From Kiloniellales bacterium (GTDB taxonomy: Bacteria; Pseudomonadota; Alphaproteobacteria; Kiloniellales; JAKSBE01): DNA of 64,000 bases. The notes below the pieces were generated by a model. That model did no database searches, was not told where the DNA came from, and saw only the letters and a program-made list of their open reading frames with translations. The position numbers and the translations under genes were made by a program. Positions 33,979-41,981 of the stretch are shown here, one piece after another (within the stretch, counting starts at the first letter, position 1; each line of letters starts with the position of its first letter). Location of the stretch: NCBI GenBank assembly GCA_030066685.1, contig JASJBF010000025.1, positions 1 to 64,000 of the forward strand. Direction: 5' to 3'.

Positions 33979-34072
33979 GCTCCGCTCCGCTGTCGTGACC
34001 GGCCGGTACCATGGCTGAGCGGGCGGCGCGGGGCAATGAGGGAGAGTCGTTCCGGAGGGGCGAAGGCGGTGT

Positions 34073-34214
34073 GCCCCCCTCACCCTCCCACAGCGCTCAC
34101 GCGCTGCGGGTCCCTCTCCCTCCAGGGGAGAGGGACTTTTGGCCGCGCACCCATTTCCCTCTCCCGCGGGGAGAGGGAGGGGCCCGACGCGAAGCGTTGG
34201 GAGGGTGAGGGGGC
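34073..34214. repeat. Inverted repeat with nested stems between oxoprolinase and amidohydrolase genes
   Basis: The outer arms GCCCCCCTCACCCTCCCA and TGGGAGGGTGAGGGGGC are inverted. Inside are CAGCGCTCACGCGCTG, then TCCCTCTCCCTCCAGGGGAG and TTCCCTCTCCCGCGGGGAGA. The plan resembles the long-form repeats near 1.6 and 7.0 kb but with a different sequence, so it is a separate family of similar build. It occupies most of the 240-bp spacer. Confidence 0.75.
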
Positions 34215-34218
34215 GTTG

Positions 34219-37200
34219 TCAGGCCCGCTTCCGCGCCCGGCCTATCTCCGCCGTGACCAGGCCCTTGCGGCGGTCCGCCTCGCGGCGGGCGGGGTCGCGC
34301 TCGGCCGGGGGGCCGTAACCGCCGCCGCCGGGGAGTTCCAGGATCAGGGTCCGGCCGGCCGGGACGATCTGCTTGCCCTTGGCCTTGAGGGGACGGCCGT
34401 CGGAGAGCGCGATGCGGCCGGGCGCGCCGGGCGCGCCGCCGTGGCGGCCGCGGGCCGGATGGTCGATGCGGTCGAAGAGCGCGAAGACGGCGAAGGGCGC
34501 GCCCTGGGCGTGGCCGATCTCGATCACCTGGCCGAGGCCGCCGCGCCGCCGCCCGGCGCCGCCGGAATCGGGCCGGTACTCCTTGCGGTGATAGAGGACG
34601 GGGGCGACGGTCTCGGTGATCTCGACCGGCGTGTTGCGCACCCCCGAGGGAAAAGCCGTGGCCGAGAGGCCGTCGCCGCCCGGGCGGGCGCCGGCACCGC
34701 CGGAGTGGAAGATGGTCACCGAGAAGGGCGTCGCCGATCCGTAGTCGGTCTCGCCGACGATGCCGCGGCCGCCGGAGAGCATGGGGTTCCAGAGGCTGGA
34801 GCTGCCCTCGGCGGGGGCGCAGCCCGGCAGGGCCTGCTCCAGGCAGCCGAGCACCACGTCGGGCAGCATCTGGCCGGTGACGTGGCGCACGTTGACCGCC
34901 GCCGGACGCGGGGCGTTGAGGATCGAGCCCTTGGGCGCGGTCACCCGGATCGGCGCCAGGGAGCCGGCGTTGTTGGGGATCTGCGCCCCCAGGACGCAGC
35001 GGACTCCGAAGGAGGCATAGGCCTGGGTGTAGGTCAGCGGCACGTTGACCCCGAAGGCCGACATGGCCGAGGAGCCGGAGAAGTCGAGGTCGAGACCGTC
35101 GGCGCCCAAAGTCATCAGCGCCCGCAGGGTCACCGGGCGGTCGTAGCCGTCGACGGTCATGGCGTTCTCGTAGACCCCGGCAGGCAGGGCGCGGATCTCG
35201 GCCAGCATGGCGTCGCTCGAGGCAGTGAGGATGTGCGCGCCAACCGCGTCGAGGCTCTCCAGGCCGAACTCGGCCATCATCTCGGCCAGGCGCCGGGCGC
35301 CGACCTCGTTGCTGACCGCCAGGGAATAGAGGTCGCCGACGACCTGGTCCGGCTCGCGGACGTTGGCGCGGACGATCTCCAGCAGGGAGTCCTCGGCCGT
35401 ACCGGCGCGGAACAGGGGCAGCGGCGGGATGCAGAGCCCTTCCTCGAAGACCTCGCCGGCGTCGGGGCCGAAGCCGCTGCCGCCGATGTCGACGACGTGC
35501 ACCGTGGAGGCGAAGAGCGCGACCAGGCGGCCGCCGTGGAAGGCGGGGCTGACCACGGTGAAGTCGAAGAGATGCCCGGTGCCGAGCCAGGGATCGTTGG
35601 TCACGTAGGCGTCGCCCGGCGCCATGGTCTCCGCCGGGAAGCGCCGCAGGAAATGGCCGACCGAGGCCGCCATGGCGTTGACGTGGCCCGGCGTGCCGGT
35701 GACCGCCTGTGCGAGCATGCGGCCCTGAAGGTCGAAGATCCCGGCCGAGAGGTCGCCGGCCTCGCGCACCGTGGTCGAGAAGGCGGTGCGGATCAGGGCC
35801 TGGGCCTGCTCCTCGACGATGGAGATCAGGCGGTCCCAGGCGACCTGGCGGCGCAGGCCCTCGGAGACCGCGGCGGTGGCCGCGCCGCGCCGCTCCAACA
35901 GGAGGGCACCCCCGGTCCCGACGCGGGCCCGATAGCCCGGCGCGACCAGGGTCGTGGTCTGGTCCTCGACGATCACCGCCGGGCCAGCGACCTCCGCGCC
36001 CGCGGCGAGCTCGATCCGCCGGTGGACCGCCGCCGCCACGACCTCGCCGCCGAGCAGGCGCAGGCGGCGGCGGCCGATGGCCCCTGCTTCCGAGGCCGCA
36101 GACGTATCCGCCGCCACGGGCACCACCGGGGCCGGCGCGCTCAGGGTCAGCGACCAGGTCAGGACTTCGATCTCCAGCCCCGGCACGCTGCGGCCGTACT
36201 GCGCCTGGTAGGCGGCCTCGAAGGCCCGGCGCAGGGTCTCGGCGTCGGCGGCCGTCAGCTCGGTATTGGGCAGGGTCACCTTGATCTCATGGCCTTGACC
36301 GACGTAGCGGACGTAGGCGTGGCGCTCGGCCTCGAGCGGCCCCTCCGGGGCGCCGAGGCGGACCACGGCCTCGGCCTCAACGGCCATCTCCGCGAAGAGC
36401 GCGTTGAGCGCCGCCGCGTCGAAACCGGCGAGCCGGGTGTAGCGGCTGCGCACCACCTCGTAGGCGATGGGCGCCAGGAGGAAGCCAATGGCCGAGCCGA
36501 CCCCGGCGTCGGTCGGCACGATCACGCGGGCGATGCCCAGCTTCTCGGCCAGGCGTGCGGCGTGCAGGGGCGCCGCGCCGCCGAAGGCGATCAGGGTGCG
36601 GGCCGCGACCTCCTTGCCGCGCTCCACGGCGTGGACCCGGGCGGCCGAGGCCATGGCCTCGTCGACGATCTCGGCCACAGCCTCGGCGGCGGCGGGAGCG
36701 TCAAGATCGAGGCCCGCGCCGACGCCACTTTCCAGGGCGGCCGCGGCGGCGTCCCTATCCAGGGTCATGCGGCCGCCGGCGAAGCCCTCGGGGTCGAGCC
36801 TTCCGAGCAGGAGGTCGGCGTCGGTCACCGTCGGCGACCTGCCGCCGCGGCCGTAGCAGGCCGGCCCCGGCTCGGCACCCGCGCTCTCGGGCCCGACCGC
36901 CACCCGGCCCAGGGAATCGACCCGGGCGATCGAGCCGCCGCCGGCGCCGATCTCGACCATCTCGACGACCGGGATCTTCACCGGCAGGCCGCTGCCCTTC
37001 ATGAAGCGGTGGGCGCGGTCGATCTCGAAGCTGCGCGAGAGCTGCGGCCGGCCCCCGTCGATCAGGCAGATCTTGGCGGTGGTGCCGCCCATGTCGAAGG
37101 ACAGCACCCGGTCCTCGCCCAGGCTGCGCGCGATGTGGCAGGCCAGAATCGCGCCCCCGGCCGGCCCGGACTCGACCAAGCGGATCGGAAAACGCGCCGC

Positions 37201-37956
37201 GGTCTCCAGGGTGACCAGGTTGCCGCCCGAGGTCATGACCAAGCAGGGGCAGGCGAAGCCCGCCGCCTCCAGGCGCACCGCGATCTCCGCCAGGTAGCGC
37301 GCCATCAGGGGCCGGACGTAGGCGTTGGCGCAGGTCGTCGACTGGCGGTCATACTCGCGCACCTCGGGGCAGACCTCGGAGGCCAGGGTGACCGGCAGCC
37401 CGGGATGGACGGCCCGGAAGATCTCGGCGATGCGGCGCTCGTGCTCCGGGTTGGCGTAGCCGTGCAAGAGGCCGACCGCCAGGCTCTCGACCCCCTGGCG
37501 CTCGAACTCCGGCAGCCAAGCCTCGACCGAGGCCTCGTCCAGCGGGGCCAGCACCCCGCCGCGCCAGTCGCAGCGCTCGCGCACCGGCCAGCGCAGGTCG
37601 CGCGGCACCAAGGGCGCCGGCCGCTCGGCCTCCAGGTCGTACTGGGCGAAGCGGTTCTCGTAGGCCATCTCCAGGGAGTCGCGATGGCCCTCGGTGACGA
37701 TCAGCGCGGTCTTCGCGCCCTTGCGCTCGATCAGGGCGTTGGTCGCCAGGGTCGTGCCGTGCAGGATCAGCCCGACGTCGCCCGGTGCCGTGCCGGTCTC
37801 GCTCAGCACCCGCGCGATGCCGGCGAGGAAGCCCTCGGCCGGCTGGGCCGGCGTGGTCAGAACCTTGGCGGTGTGCAGCCGGCCGTCCCTCTCCAGGGCG
37901 ATGTCGGTGAAGGTGCCGCCGATATCGACCGCCAGACGTGCCTGCGCCCCTGACAT
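34219..37956 (-). CDS. Fused hydantoinase A/B, 5-oxoprolinase type
   Basis: A 1245-residue fusion. The HyuA part (about 1-690) starts LAVDIGGTFTDIALERDG, the actin-fold phosphate loop, and has VLSFDMGGTTAKICLIDGG. The HyuB part (about 715-1230) starts WDRLISIVEEQAQALIRTAF and includes VTNDPWLGTGHLFDF and SGGRGIVGETDYG. Such ATP-dependent enzymes open 5-oxoproline to glutamate or hydrolyse hydantoins. Length and fusion fit eukaryote-like 5-oxoprolinase. The next genes encode an M20 amidohydrolase and a peptide importer, arguing for use of cyclic amides or gamma-glutamyl compounds. 5-Oxoproline versus hydantoin cannot be settled by motif. Confidence 0.92.
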   Translation of the reverse strand: MSGAQARLAVDIGGTFTDIALERDGRLHTAKVLTTPAQPAEGFLAGIARVLSETGTAPGDVGLILHGTTLATNALIERKGAKTALIVTEGHRDSLEMAYENRFAQYDLEAERPAPLVPRDLRWPVRERCDWRGGVLAPLDEASVEAWLPEFERQGVESLAVGLLHGYANPEHERRIAEIFRAVHPGLPVTLASEVCPEVREYDRQSTTCANAYVRPLMARYLAEIAVRLEAAGFACPCLVMTSGGNLVTLETAARFPIRLVESGPAGGAILACHIARSLGEDRVLSFDMGGTTAKICLIDGGRPQLSRSFEIDRAHRFMKGSGLPVKIPVVEMVEIGAGGGSIARVDSLGRVAVGPESAGAEPGPACYGRGGRSPTVTDADLLLGRLDPEGFAGGRMTLDRDAAAAALESGVGAGLDLDAPAAAEAVAEIVDEAMASAARVHAVERGKEVAARTLIAFGGAAPLHAARLAEKLGIARVIVPTDAGVGSAIGFLLAPIAYEVVRSRYTRLAGFDAAALNALFAEMAVEAEAVVRLGAPEGPLEAERHAYVRYVGQGHEIKVTLPNTELTAADAETLRRAFEAAYQAQYGRSVPGLEIEVLTWSLTLSAPAPVVPVAADTSAASEAGAIGRRRLRLLGGEVVAAAVHRRIELAAGAEVAGPAVIVEDQTTTLVAPGYRARVGTGGALLLERRGAATAAVSEGLRRQVAWDRLISIVEEQAQALIRTAFSTTVREAGDLSAGIFDLQGRMLAQAVTGTPGHVNAMAASVGHFLRRFPAETMAPGDAYVTNDPWLGTGHLFDFTVVSPAFHGGRLVALFASTVHVVDIGGSGFGPDAGEVFEEGLCIPPLPLFRAGTAEDSLLEIVRANVREPDQVVGDLYSLAVSNEVGARRLAEMMAEFGLESLDAVGAHILTASSDAMLAEIRALPAGVYENAMTVDGYDRPVTLRALMTLGADGLDLDFSGSSAMSAFGVNVPLTYTQAYASFGVRCVLGAQIPNNAGSLAPIRVTAPKGSILNAPRPAAVNVRHVTGQMLPDVVLGCLEQALPGCAPAEGSSSLWNPMLSGGRGIVGETDYGSATPFSVTIFHSGGAGARPGGDGLSATAFPSGVRNTPVEITETVAPVLYHRKEYRPDSGGAGRRRGGLGQVIEIGHAQGAPFAVFALFDRIDHPARGRHGGAPGAPGRIALSDGRPLKAKGKQIVPAGRTLILELPGGGGYGPPAERDPARREADRRKGLVTAEIGRARKRA

Positions 37957-38023
37957 GACCGCGCTCCCGAGTCCCTCTCGGAGTCGACTCTAGCGCGGCG
38001 CGGGCGCCTGTCGAGCCGCCGCC

Positions 38024-38848
38024 CTAGACCGGCTTGCGCGCGACCGCATAGACCGCGCCGGTCTCGATCCCGGCGACGCCTTCGAGGCGCAGCCGCGCCA
38101 GGTTCGCCTCACGGACCTTGCGGGCCTCCTCCGCCGAGAGCAGGTCGATGGTCGCGCGGAAGCCGGAGCCGAGGGCGATGGTCCACCAGTCCTCGACCTT
38201 GGACAGCGGCTGGACCCCCGCCTCCGCCGTCACCTCCGGGGCGGCCGCCCCGCCCTCCAGGAACAGACGGGTCACCGCCTCCGGCTCGGTGATCCGGGTC
38301 CAGGGCCGGAAGTCGTTGACGAGGTCCGGCCGGAAAAAGCGGACCGCGTCCCAGAAGGTGCGGCTGCCGGGCTCGAAAGCCTCGGTGCCCCAGGTCGTGA
38401 CCGCAAGGCGCCCGCCCGGCCGGACCAGTCGCCAGAGCCTGGCGATCTGGGCCTCCATGTCGGGGGCGAAGAAGAGGGCGAAGACGCAGACCACGGCGTC
38501 GAAGCTGGCGTCCGGGAAACCGAGATCGGTCATGTCGCCGTAGCGGAACTCGGCGTTGCCCAGGCCGAGCCTTGCGGCCTTGATCCGCGCCCGCTCCAGC
38601 AGGGCCTCGGCCAGGTCGACGCCGATCACCCGGCCCTCGGGCCCGACCGCGCGGGCCGCGGGCAGCGCCGAGGCGCCGGCGCCGCAGCCGACGTCCAGCA
38701 CGCGGTCGCCCAACGCAGGAGCCAGGCGCTCCACAGTTCGGTCGCCGATACGGTCCCAGAAGGCCAGCGGCGGTTCGTCGAAGTGATCGGCGGCGGCGTT
38801 GTAGGTCGCGGCCGCCCTTGCCTTGGCTGCGTCGAGGCAATCCAGCAT
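38024..38848 (-). CDS. SAM-dependent class I methyltransferase
   Basis: A 274-residue methyltransferase. Motif I is VLDVGCGAGASALPAA near residue 50, motif II VIGVDLAEALLERARI, then FRYGDMTDLGFPDASFDAVV and motif III LRPGGRLAVTTWG-like (RLVRPGGRLAVTTWG). The fold places it near the UbiE/Methyltransf_11 group; the acceptor is unknown. It starts 44 bases after the persulfide dioxygenase gene and likely shares its transcript. Frames extending to 39646 read through that gene out of register and were rejected. Confidence 0.88.
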   Translation of the reverse strand: MLDCLDAAKARAAATYNAAADHFDEPPLAFWDRIGDRTVERLAPALGDRVLDVGCGAGASALPAARAVGPEGRVIGVDLAEALLERARIKAARLGLGNAEFRYGDMTDLGFPDASFDAVVCVFALFFAPDMEAQIARLWRLVRPGGRLAVTTWGTEAFEPGSRTFWDAVRFFRPDLVNDFRPWTRITEPEAVTRLFLEGGAAAPEVTAEAGVQPLSKVEDWWTIALGSGFRATIDLLSAEEARKVREANLARLRLEGVAGIETGAVYAVARKPV

Positions 38849-38892
38849 GTCTTTCGTCTCCTTGAGGCGCGCAGCGCCGTGGCGCGGCGGGT

Positions 38893-39630
38893 TCAGACGA
38901 AGTAGGCGCCGGGCAGGTCCAGGACCGGGGCCGGTTCCGGCGCCGCCGGCGGCAGGCCGAGCCGCCGGTTGGCCGGCAGCGCGACGTCGATCAGCTTGGG
39001 CCTGGGTAGGTTCAGGCCGTTCATCAGGTCGACGTAGTCCCGGACGCAGCCGACCTGGAGCCGCGGGTTGAAGGCGCGCTCCTCGCCGATGGTGCTGACC
39101 GAGTCGCCCTTGTAGTCGTGGCCCGGAAAGACCAGGGTCTCGTCCGGCAGGCGAAGCAGTCTGCCGAAGATCGACTCGTACTGGGCGGCGGGATCGCCGC
39201 CTTGGAAGTCGGTCCGTCCGGTGCCGCGGATGAAGAGCGTATCGCCGGTCAGCACCCGGCCGCCCAGAAGGAAGCTGTAGGAGTCGGGGGTATGTCCCGG
39301 CGTGTGCAAGGCCCGCAGGGTGATGCCGTCGAGGTCGATCACCTCCCCGTCTGCGACCCGCAGGGAGACCAGCTCGGCCTCGGTTTCCCGGCCCATGACG
39401 GTCATGCAGTCGGTGCATTGGGAGAGCCGCCCGGCGCCGGTCACGTGGTCGGCATGCAGGTGGGTGTCGATCGCCATCACCAGGGAGAGCCTGAGCTCCT
39501 CGAGCAGCGTGAGATAGCGATCGACCTGCTCCAGCACTGGATCGACCAGGCAGGCCTCGCCGCCCTGCCGGCTGGCGATCAGGTAGCTGTAGGAGCAGGA
39601 GCCCTGGTGGAAGAGCTGACGGAAGATCAT
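38893..39630 (-). CDS. ETHE1-like persulfide dioxygenase (MBL fold)
   Basis: A 245-residue metallo-beta-lactamase-fold protein. THLHADHVTGAGRL is the HxHxDH motif, LHTPGHTPDSYSFLL the third metal-binding block, LTGDTLFIRGTGRTDFQGG carries the Asp ligand and FPGHDYKGD the last His. The RTDFQGG stretch after the Asp separates ETHE1-type from glyoxalase II. These non-heme iron enzymes oxidise glutathione persulfide to sulfite. A periplasmic rhodanese gene is next upstream, so the pair fits sulfide/persulfide detoxification. Length matches bacterial ETHE1. Confidence 0.92.
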   Translation of the reverse strand: MIFRQLFHQGSCSYSYLIASRQGGEACLVDPVLEQVDRYLTLLEELRLSLVMAIDTHLHADHVTGAGRLSQCTDCMTVMGRETEAELVSLRVADGEVIDLDGITLRALHTPGHTPDSYSFLLGGRVLTGDTLFIRGTGRTDFQGGDPAAQYESIFGRLLRLPDETLVFPGHDYKGDSVSTIGEERAFNPRLQVGCVRDYVDLMNGLNLPRPKLIDVALPANRRLGLPPAAPEPAPVLDLPGAYFV

Positions 39631-39702
39631 CTTTCGGAGTCCTCATCCGGCCGGAACCGGGACCTTCGGCGCCCCGGCTCCGGCCGCGTCTCTTGCCGTG
39701 GC

Positions 39703-39828
39703 TAGCGCACTTCCCGATCAGACGCCTTCGCGTCTGGCCGGGAGTCGTGCGCTATGACTCTGAAGGTAGGCCATGACATCCGGTCAGATGGATCGCGAAG
39801 CGATTCCATCTGACCGGATAATGCCCTA
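39703..39828. mobile_element. Paired-hairpin MITE-like element, family 2 copy B
   Basis: A 122-bp element (39705-39826) with TA in CTAG on both sides. The left hairpin is GCGCACTTCCCG...GGGAGTCGTGCGC and the right hairpin ATCCGGTCAGATGG...CCATCTGACCGGAT, ending AATGCCC. It is inverted relative to the 122-bp copy at 8176-8297. The terminal inverted repeats GCGCACTTCCCGATCAGACG and (reverse complement of the right end) GGGCATTATCCGGTCAGATG agree at 14 of 20 positions. Its right TA is also the left TA of the next element. Confidence 0.78.
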
Positions 39829-39957
39829 GTGTCCCGATTCTGAAATTCGCAAGAGCGAATTTCGGAATCAAAGGGACACTATCTCATTGAATCTAGTGTG
39901 ATTCAGCTTCCAAAGCTCGGCACATGAAATGTGCCGAACTTCGAAACCATCACACTA
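39827..39957. mobile_element. Paired-hairpin MITE-like element, family 3
   Basis: A 127-bp element (39829-39955) between TA dinucleotides in CTAG. Hairpin 1 is GTGTCCCGATTCTGAAATTC...GAATTTCGGAATCAAAGGGA; hairpin 2 carries TTCGGCACAT and its mirror ATGTGCCGAA inside AGTGTGATT...CATCACACT. It is head-to-tail with the family 2 element, sharing one TA. Its right TA plus last base form the TAG stop of the rhodanese gene. Only one copy is in the window. Confidence 0.7.
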
Positions 39958-40884
39958 GAGCTTCAGGTCCCGGGGCACGGGACCGTCGAGCGCGGCCTGC
40001 GGCCCGGCGGCCTTGGGCAGGTCGTCGGCCGCGCCCCACTCCGCCCAGGAGCGGTCGTAGCTGCGCACCCGCGGGAAGCCGAGCAGCCGCAGGGCGAAGT
40101 AGGAATGGGCCGCGGCCTTGCCGTTCTGACAGTGCACCGCGACGTTCTTCTCCCGGGTCACGCCCTGCGCCGCGAAGTGCGCGACGAGCTCGGCGGCTGG
40201 CTTCAGGGTCCCATCCTCGGCGAGGTTCTGCTTCCAGGGGATGCTCCGCGCCCAGGGGATGTGGCCCGCCCGGAAGAGCTTGGGCGGACGCACGTCGATG
40301 ACCACGGTCGCCGGATCACTGCGGTGATCGAGCAGCCACTCGGCGGTGGCCAGGCGCCGCGGCGTGATCGTCAGGCCGAAGGTCCGGGCCTCGAAGACGG
40401 GGACCCGGTCGCTGACCTCGCGGCCTTCCGCCTGCCACTTGGGGAAGCCGCCGTTCAGGACCGCGGCCTTGCGATGCCCGAAGTACTCGAGCATCCAGAA
40501 CAGCCGGGCGGCGTGGAACCCGCCCTTGTCGTCGTAGAGCACGACCTTCGAGGTCCGGTCGATGCCCAGCGCTCCGAGTTTGGCGGCCAGGACCTCGGCC
40601 GGCAGCAGGGTGCCCTCGACATGGCTCTCGGGATCGATCACCGCGTCGGCGGAGAGGTGCAGGGCCTGCGGGATGTGCCCGGCGTCATAGGCCGCCTTCG
40701 GTCGCACGTCGAGGATCCGCAAGTCCGGGTCGACCGGCCCGGTGGGATCGTCGAGCCAGGCCGCCAGCTCATGCGTCTCCACCAGGAGCTGCGGGTTGGG
40801 GTAGTCCTCCGTCCAGGCGGGTCGTGCCGCCGTGGCGACGAGGAGCAGGCCGGCCAGGGCCGGCGCAAGGATTTTGGCATTCAT
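39955..40884 (-). CDS. Periplasmic two-domain sulfurtransferase (rhodanese)
   Basis: A 309-residue exported protein (signal peptide LAPALAGLLLVATAARPAWT). The first rhodanese domain (ILDVRPKAAYDAGHIPQALH) lacks an active Cys. The second (VIDVRPPKLFRAGHIPWARS) carries the active-site loop HCQNGKAAAHSYFAL with the catalytic Cys. The two-domain plan matches thiosulfate or mercaptopyruvate sulfurtransferase. It would move sulfane sulfur in the periplasm, beside a persulfide dioxygenase gene. The TAG stop lies on the edge of a repeat element 127 bp long, and the last residues (PVPRDLKL) are unusual, so the natural C-terminus may have been set by that insertion. Confidence 0.9.
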   Translation of the reverse strand: MNAKILAPALAGLLLVATAARPAWTEDYPNPQLLVETHELAAWLDDPTGPVDPDLRILDVRPKAAYDAGHIPQALHLSADAVIDPESHVEGTLLPAEVLAAKLGALGIDRTSKVVLYDDKGGFHAARLFWMLEYFGHRKAAVLNGGFPKWQAEGREVSDRVPVFEARTFGLTITPRRLATAEWLLDHRSDPATVVIDVRPPKLFRAGHIPWARSIPWKQNLAEDGTLKPAAELVAHFAAQGVTREKNVAVHCQNGKAAAHSYFALRLLGFPRVRSYDRSWAEWGAADDLPKAAGPQAALDGPVPRDLKL

Positions 40885-41058
40885 CGTCTCTTGTTCCTGT
40901 ATTCCGGGCGCTGCGGCCGGACCTCCGGTCGCAAAGGCCCATCTTGATGTGAGCGCCGCCGACCCCGCCCGGGGGCTCGCCTTCGACGTTTGGGGATCGA
41001 GGGCAGGGCTGTCAAAGCTTGGGCGGGGCGAGCGGCCGGCATCCCGCGCGGCGGCGCC

Positions 41059-41718
41059 TTACGCCGGCTGCGGGACGATCCGCATGTAGGGCTTGGGCGC
41101 GGTCCAGCCCTCCGGGAAGCGCTGCCTGGCCTCCTCCTCGCCGACCGCGGGCACGATGATGACGTCCTCGCCGGAACGCCAGTTCACCGGGGTCGCGACC
41201 TTGTGGCGGGCGGTGAGCTGCAGGGAATCCAGGACGCGCAGGATCTCGTCGAAGTTGCGCCCGGTGCTCATCGGATAGGTCAGCATCAGCTTGATCTGCT
41301 TGTCCGGCCCGATGACGAAGACCGAGCGGACCGTGGCGTTGTCCGCGGCCGTGCGTCCGGCCGCGCCGCCGGCGGTCTCCGCCGGGAGCATGCCGTAGAG
41401 CTTCGCGATGCGCAGCTCTGTATCGCCGATCAAGGGATAGTTGGGCGCGGTCCCGGTGGTCTCCTCGATGTCCTGCGCCCAGCGCTCGTGGTCGGCGACC
41501 GGGTCGACGCTCAGGCCCAGGATCTTGCAGTTCCGCTTTTCGAACTCCGGCTTCAGCTTCGCCATGTAGCCCAGTTCGGTGGTGCAGACCGGCGTGAAGT
41601 CCTTGGGGTGCGAGAAGAGGACGCACCATCCCTCGCCGATAAAGTCGTGGAAGGAAATCGCACCTTGGGTCGTCTCGGCCGTGAAGTCCGGGGCCGGGTC
41701 GTTGATCTGAAGAGTCAT
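41059..41718 (-). CDS. 1-Cys peroxiredoxin (Prx6 type)
   Basis: A 219-residue peroxiredoxin. Peroxidatic Cys45 lies in HPKDFTPVCTTELGYM, the Prx6-class signature, and the C-terminal extension (VNWRSGEDVIIVPAVGEEEA) is typical of that class. There is no resolving Cys in the Prx1 position; the only other Cys residues are Cys32 and the one in EKRNCKIL. It reduces peroxides in the cytoplasm using an external thiol. GGGAGCGAGG precedes the ATG. The spacer upstream holds strong inverted repeats that would fall in its leader. Neighbouring sulfur genes suggest a shared redox role. Confidence 0.94.
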   Translation of the reverse strand: MTLQINDPAPDFTAETTQGAISFHDFIGEGWCVLFSHPKDFTPVCTTELGYMAKLKPEFEKRNCKILGLSVDPVADHERWAQDIEETTGTAPNYPLIGDTELRIAKLYGMLPAETAGGAAGRTAADNATVRSVFVIGPDKQIKLMLTYPMSTGRNFDEILRVLDSLQLTARHKVATPVNWRSGEDVIIVPAVGEEEARQRFPEGWTAPKPYMRIVPQPA

Positions 41719-41763
41719 GCCTCGCTCCCTTAACGAAGATGTGAACCTGACTTGAATCCGGTT

Positions 41764-41864
41764 CGGCAGGCCGCTCCCATCCCCCGATGGCGCTGGACCG
41801 CCTGCGCCGCTTGGCGCCCGCGGCCCGGAGCGGCCTGCCGGCCCGCTGCTCTACTGCGGGCCGG
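41764..41864. repeat. Overlapping strong hairpins in the peroxiredoxin leader region
   Basis: A 14-bp perfect inverted repeat, CGGCAGGCCGCTCC (41764-41777) and GGAGCGGCCTGCCG (41827-41840), is followed by a 9-bp perfect stem, CCGGCCCGC (41838-41846) and GCGGGCCGG (41856-41864). The two stems share three bases. They lie about 45-145 bases upstream of the peroxiredoxin ATG and beyond the stop of the 216-residue protein gene, on the strand both are read from. They may be a terminator for the upstream gene or a leader structure for the downstream one. Confidence 0.5.
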
Positions 41865-41879
41865 AAAGAGAGTCCTGAA

Positions 41880-41896
41880 GAAAACCGACCGTTTTC
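41880..41896. promoter_or_regulatory. 17-bp palindrome upstream of the peroxiredoxin gene
   Basis: GAAAACCGACCGTTTTC is a symmetrical site with 6-bp arms and a 5-bp spacer, AT-rich against a GC-rich background. Its place in the spacer upstream of the peroxiredoxin gene and its symmetry suggest a dimeric regulator site. The regulator is unknown. Confidence 0.35.
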
Positions 41897-41981
41897 CTGA
41901 AGGGCGCGAATTGGGCGCCCGGTCGAAGCGGGCAGCCCTCGGCAATGAGGGCTCCCCGCGATCGTCGCGGCCGGCCCGGCC

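Noticed and set aside
33655-37953. A 1432-codon open frame on the plus strand opposite the oxoprolinase and amidohydrolase genes
   Set aside because: It is the antisense shadow of GC-rich coding DNA, rich in Gly/Arg/Ala/Val, with no domain. The minus strand carries clear HyuA/HyuB and M20 motifs.
39702-39957. The run of repeats suggested a CRISPR array
   Set aside because: The units are two different hairpin elements with no equal spacers, and there are no cas genes.
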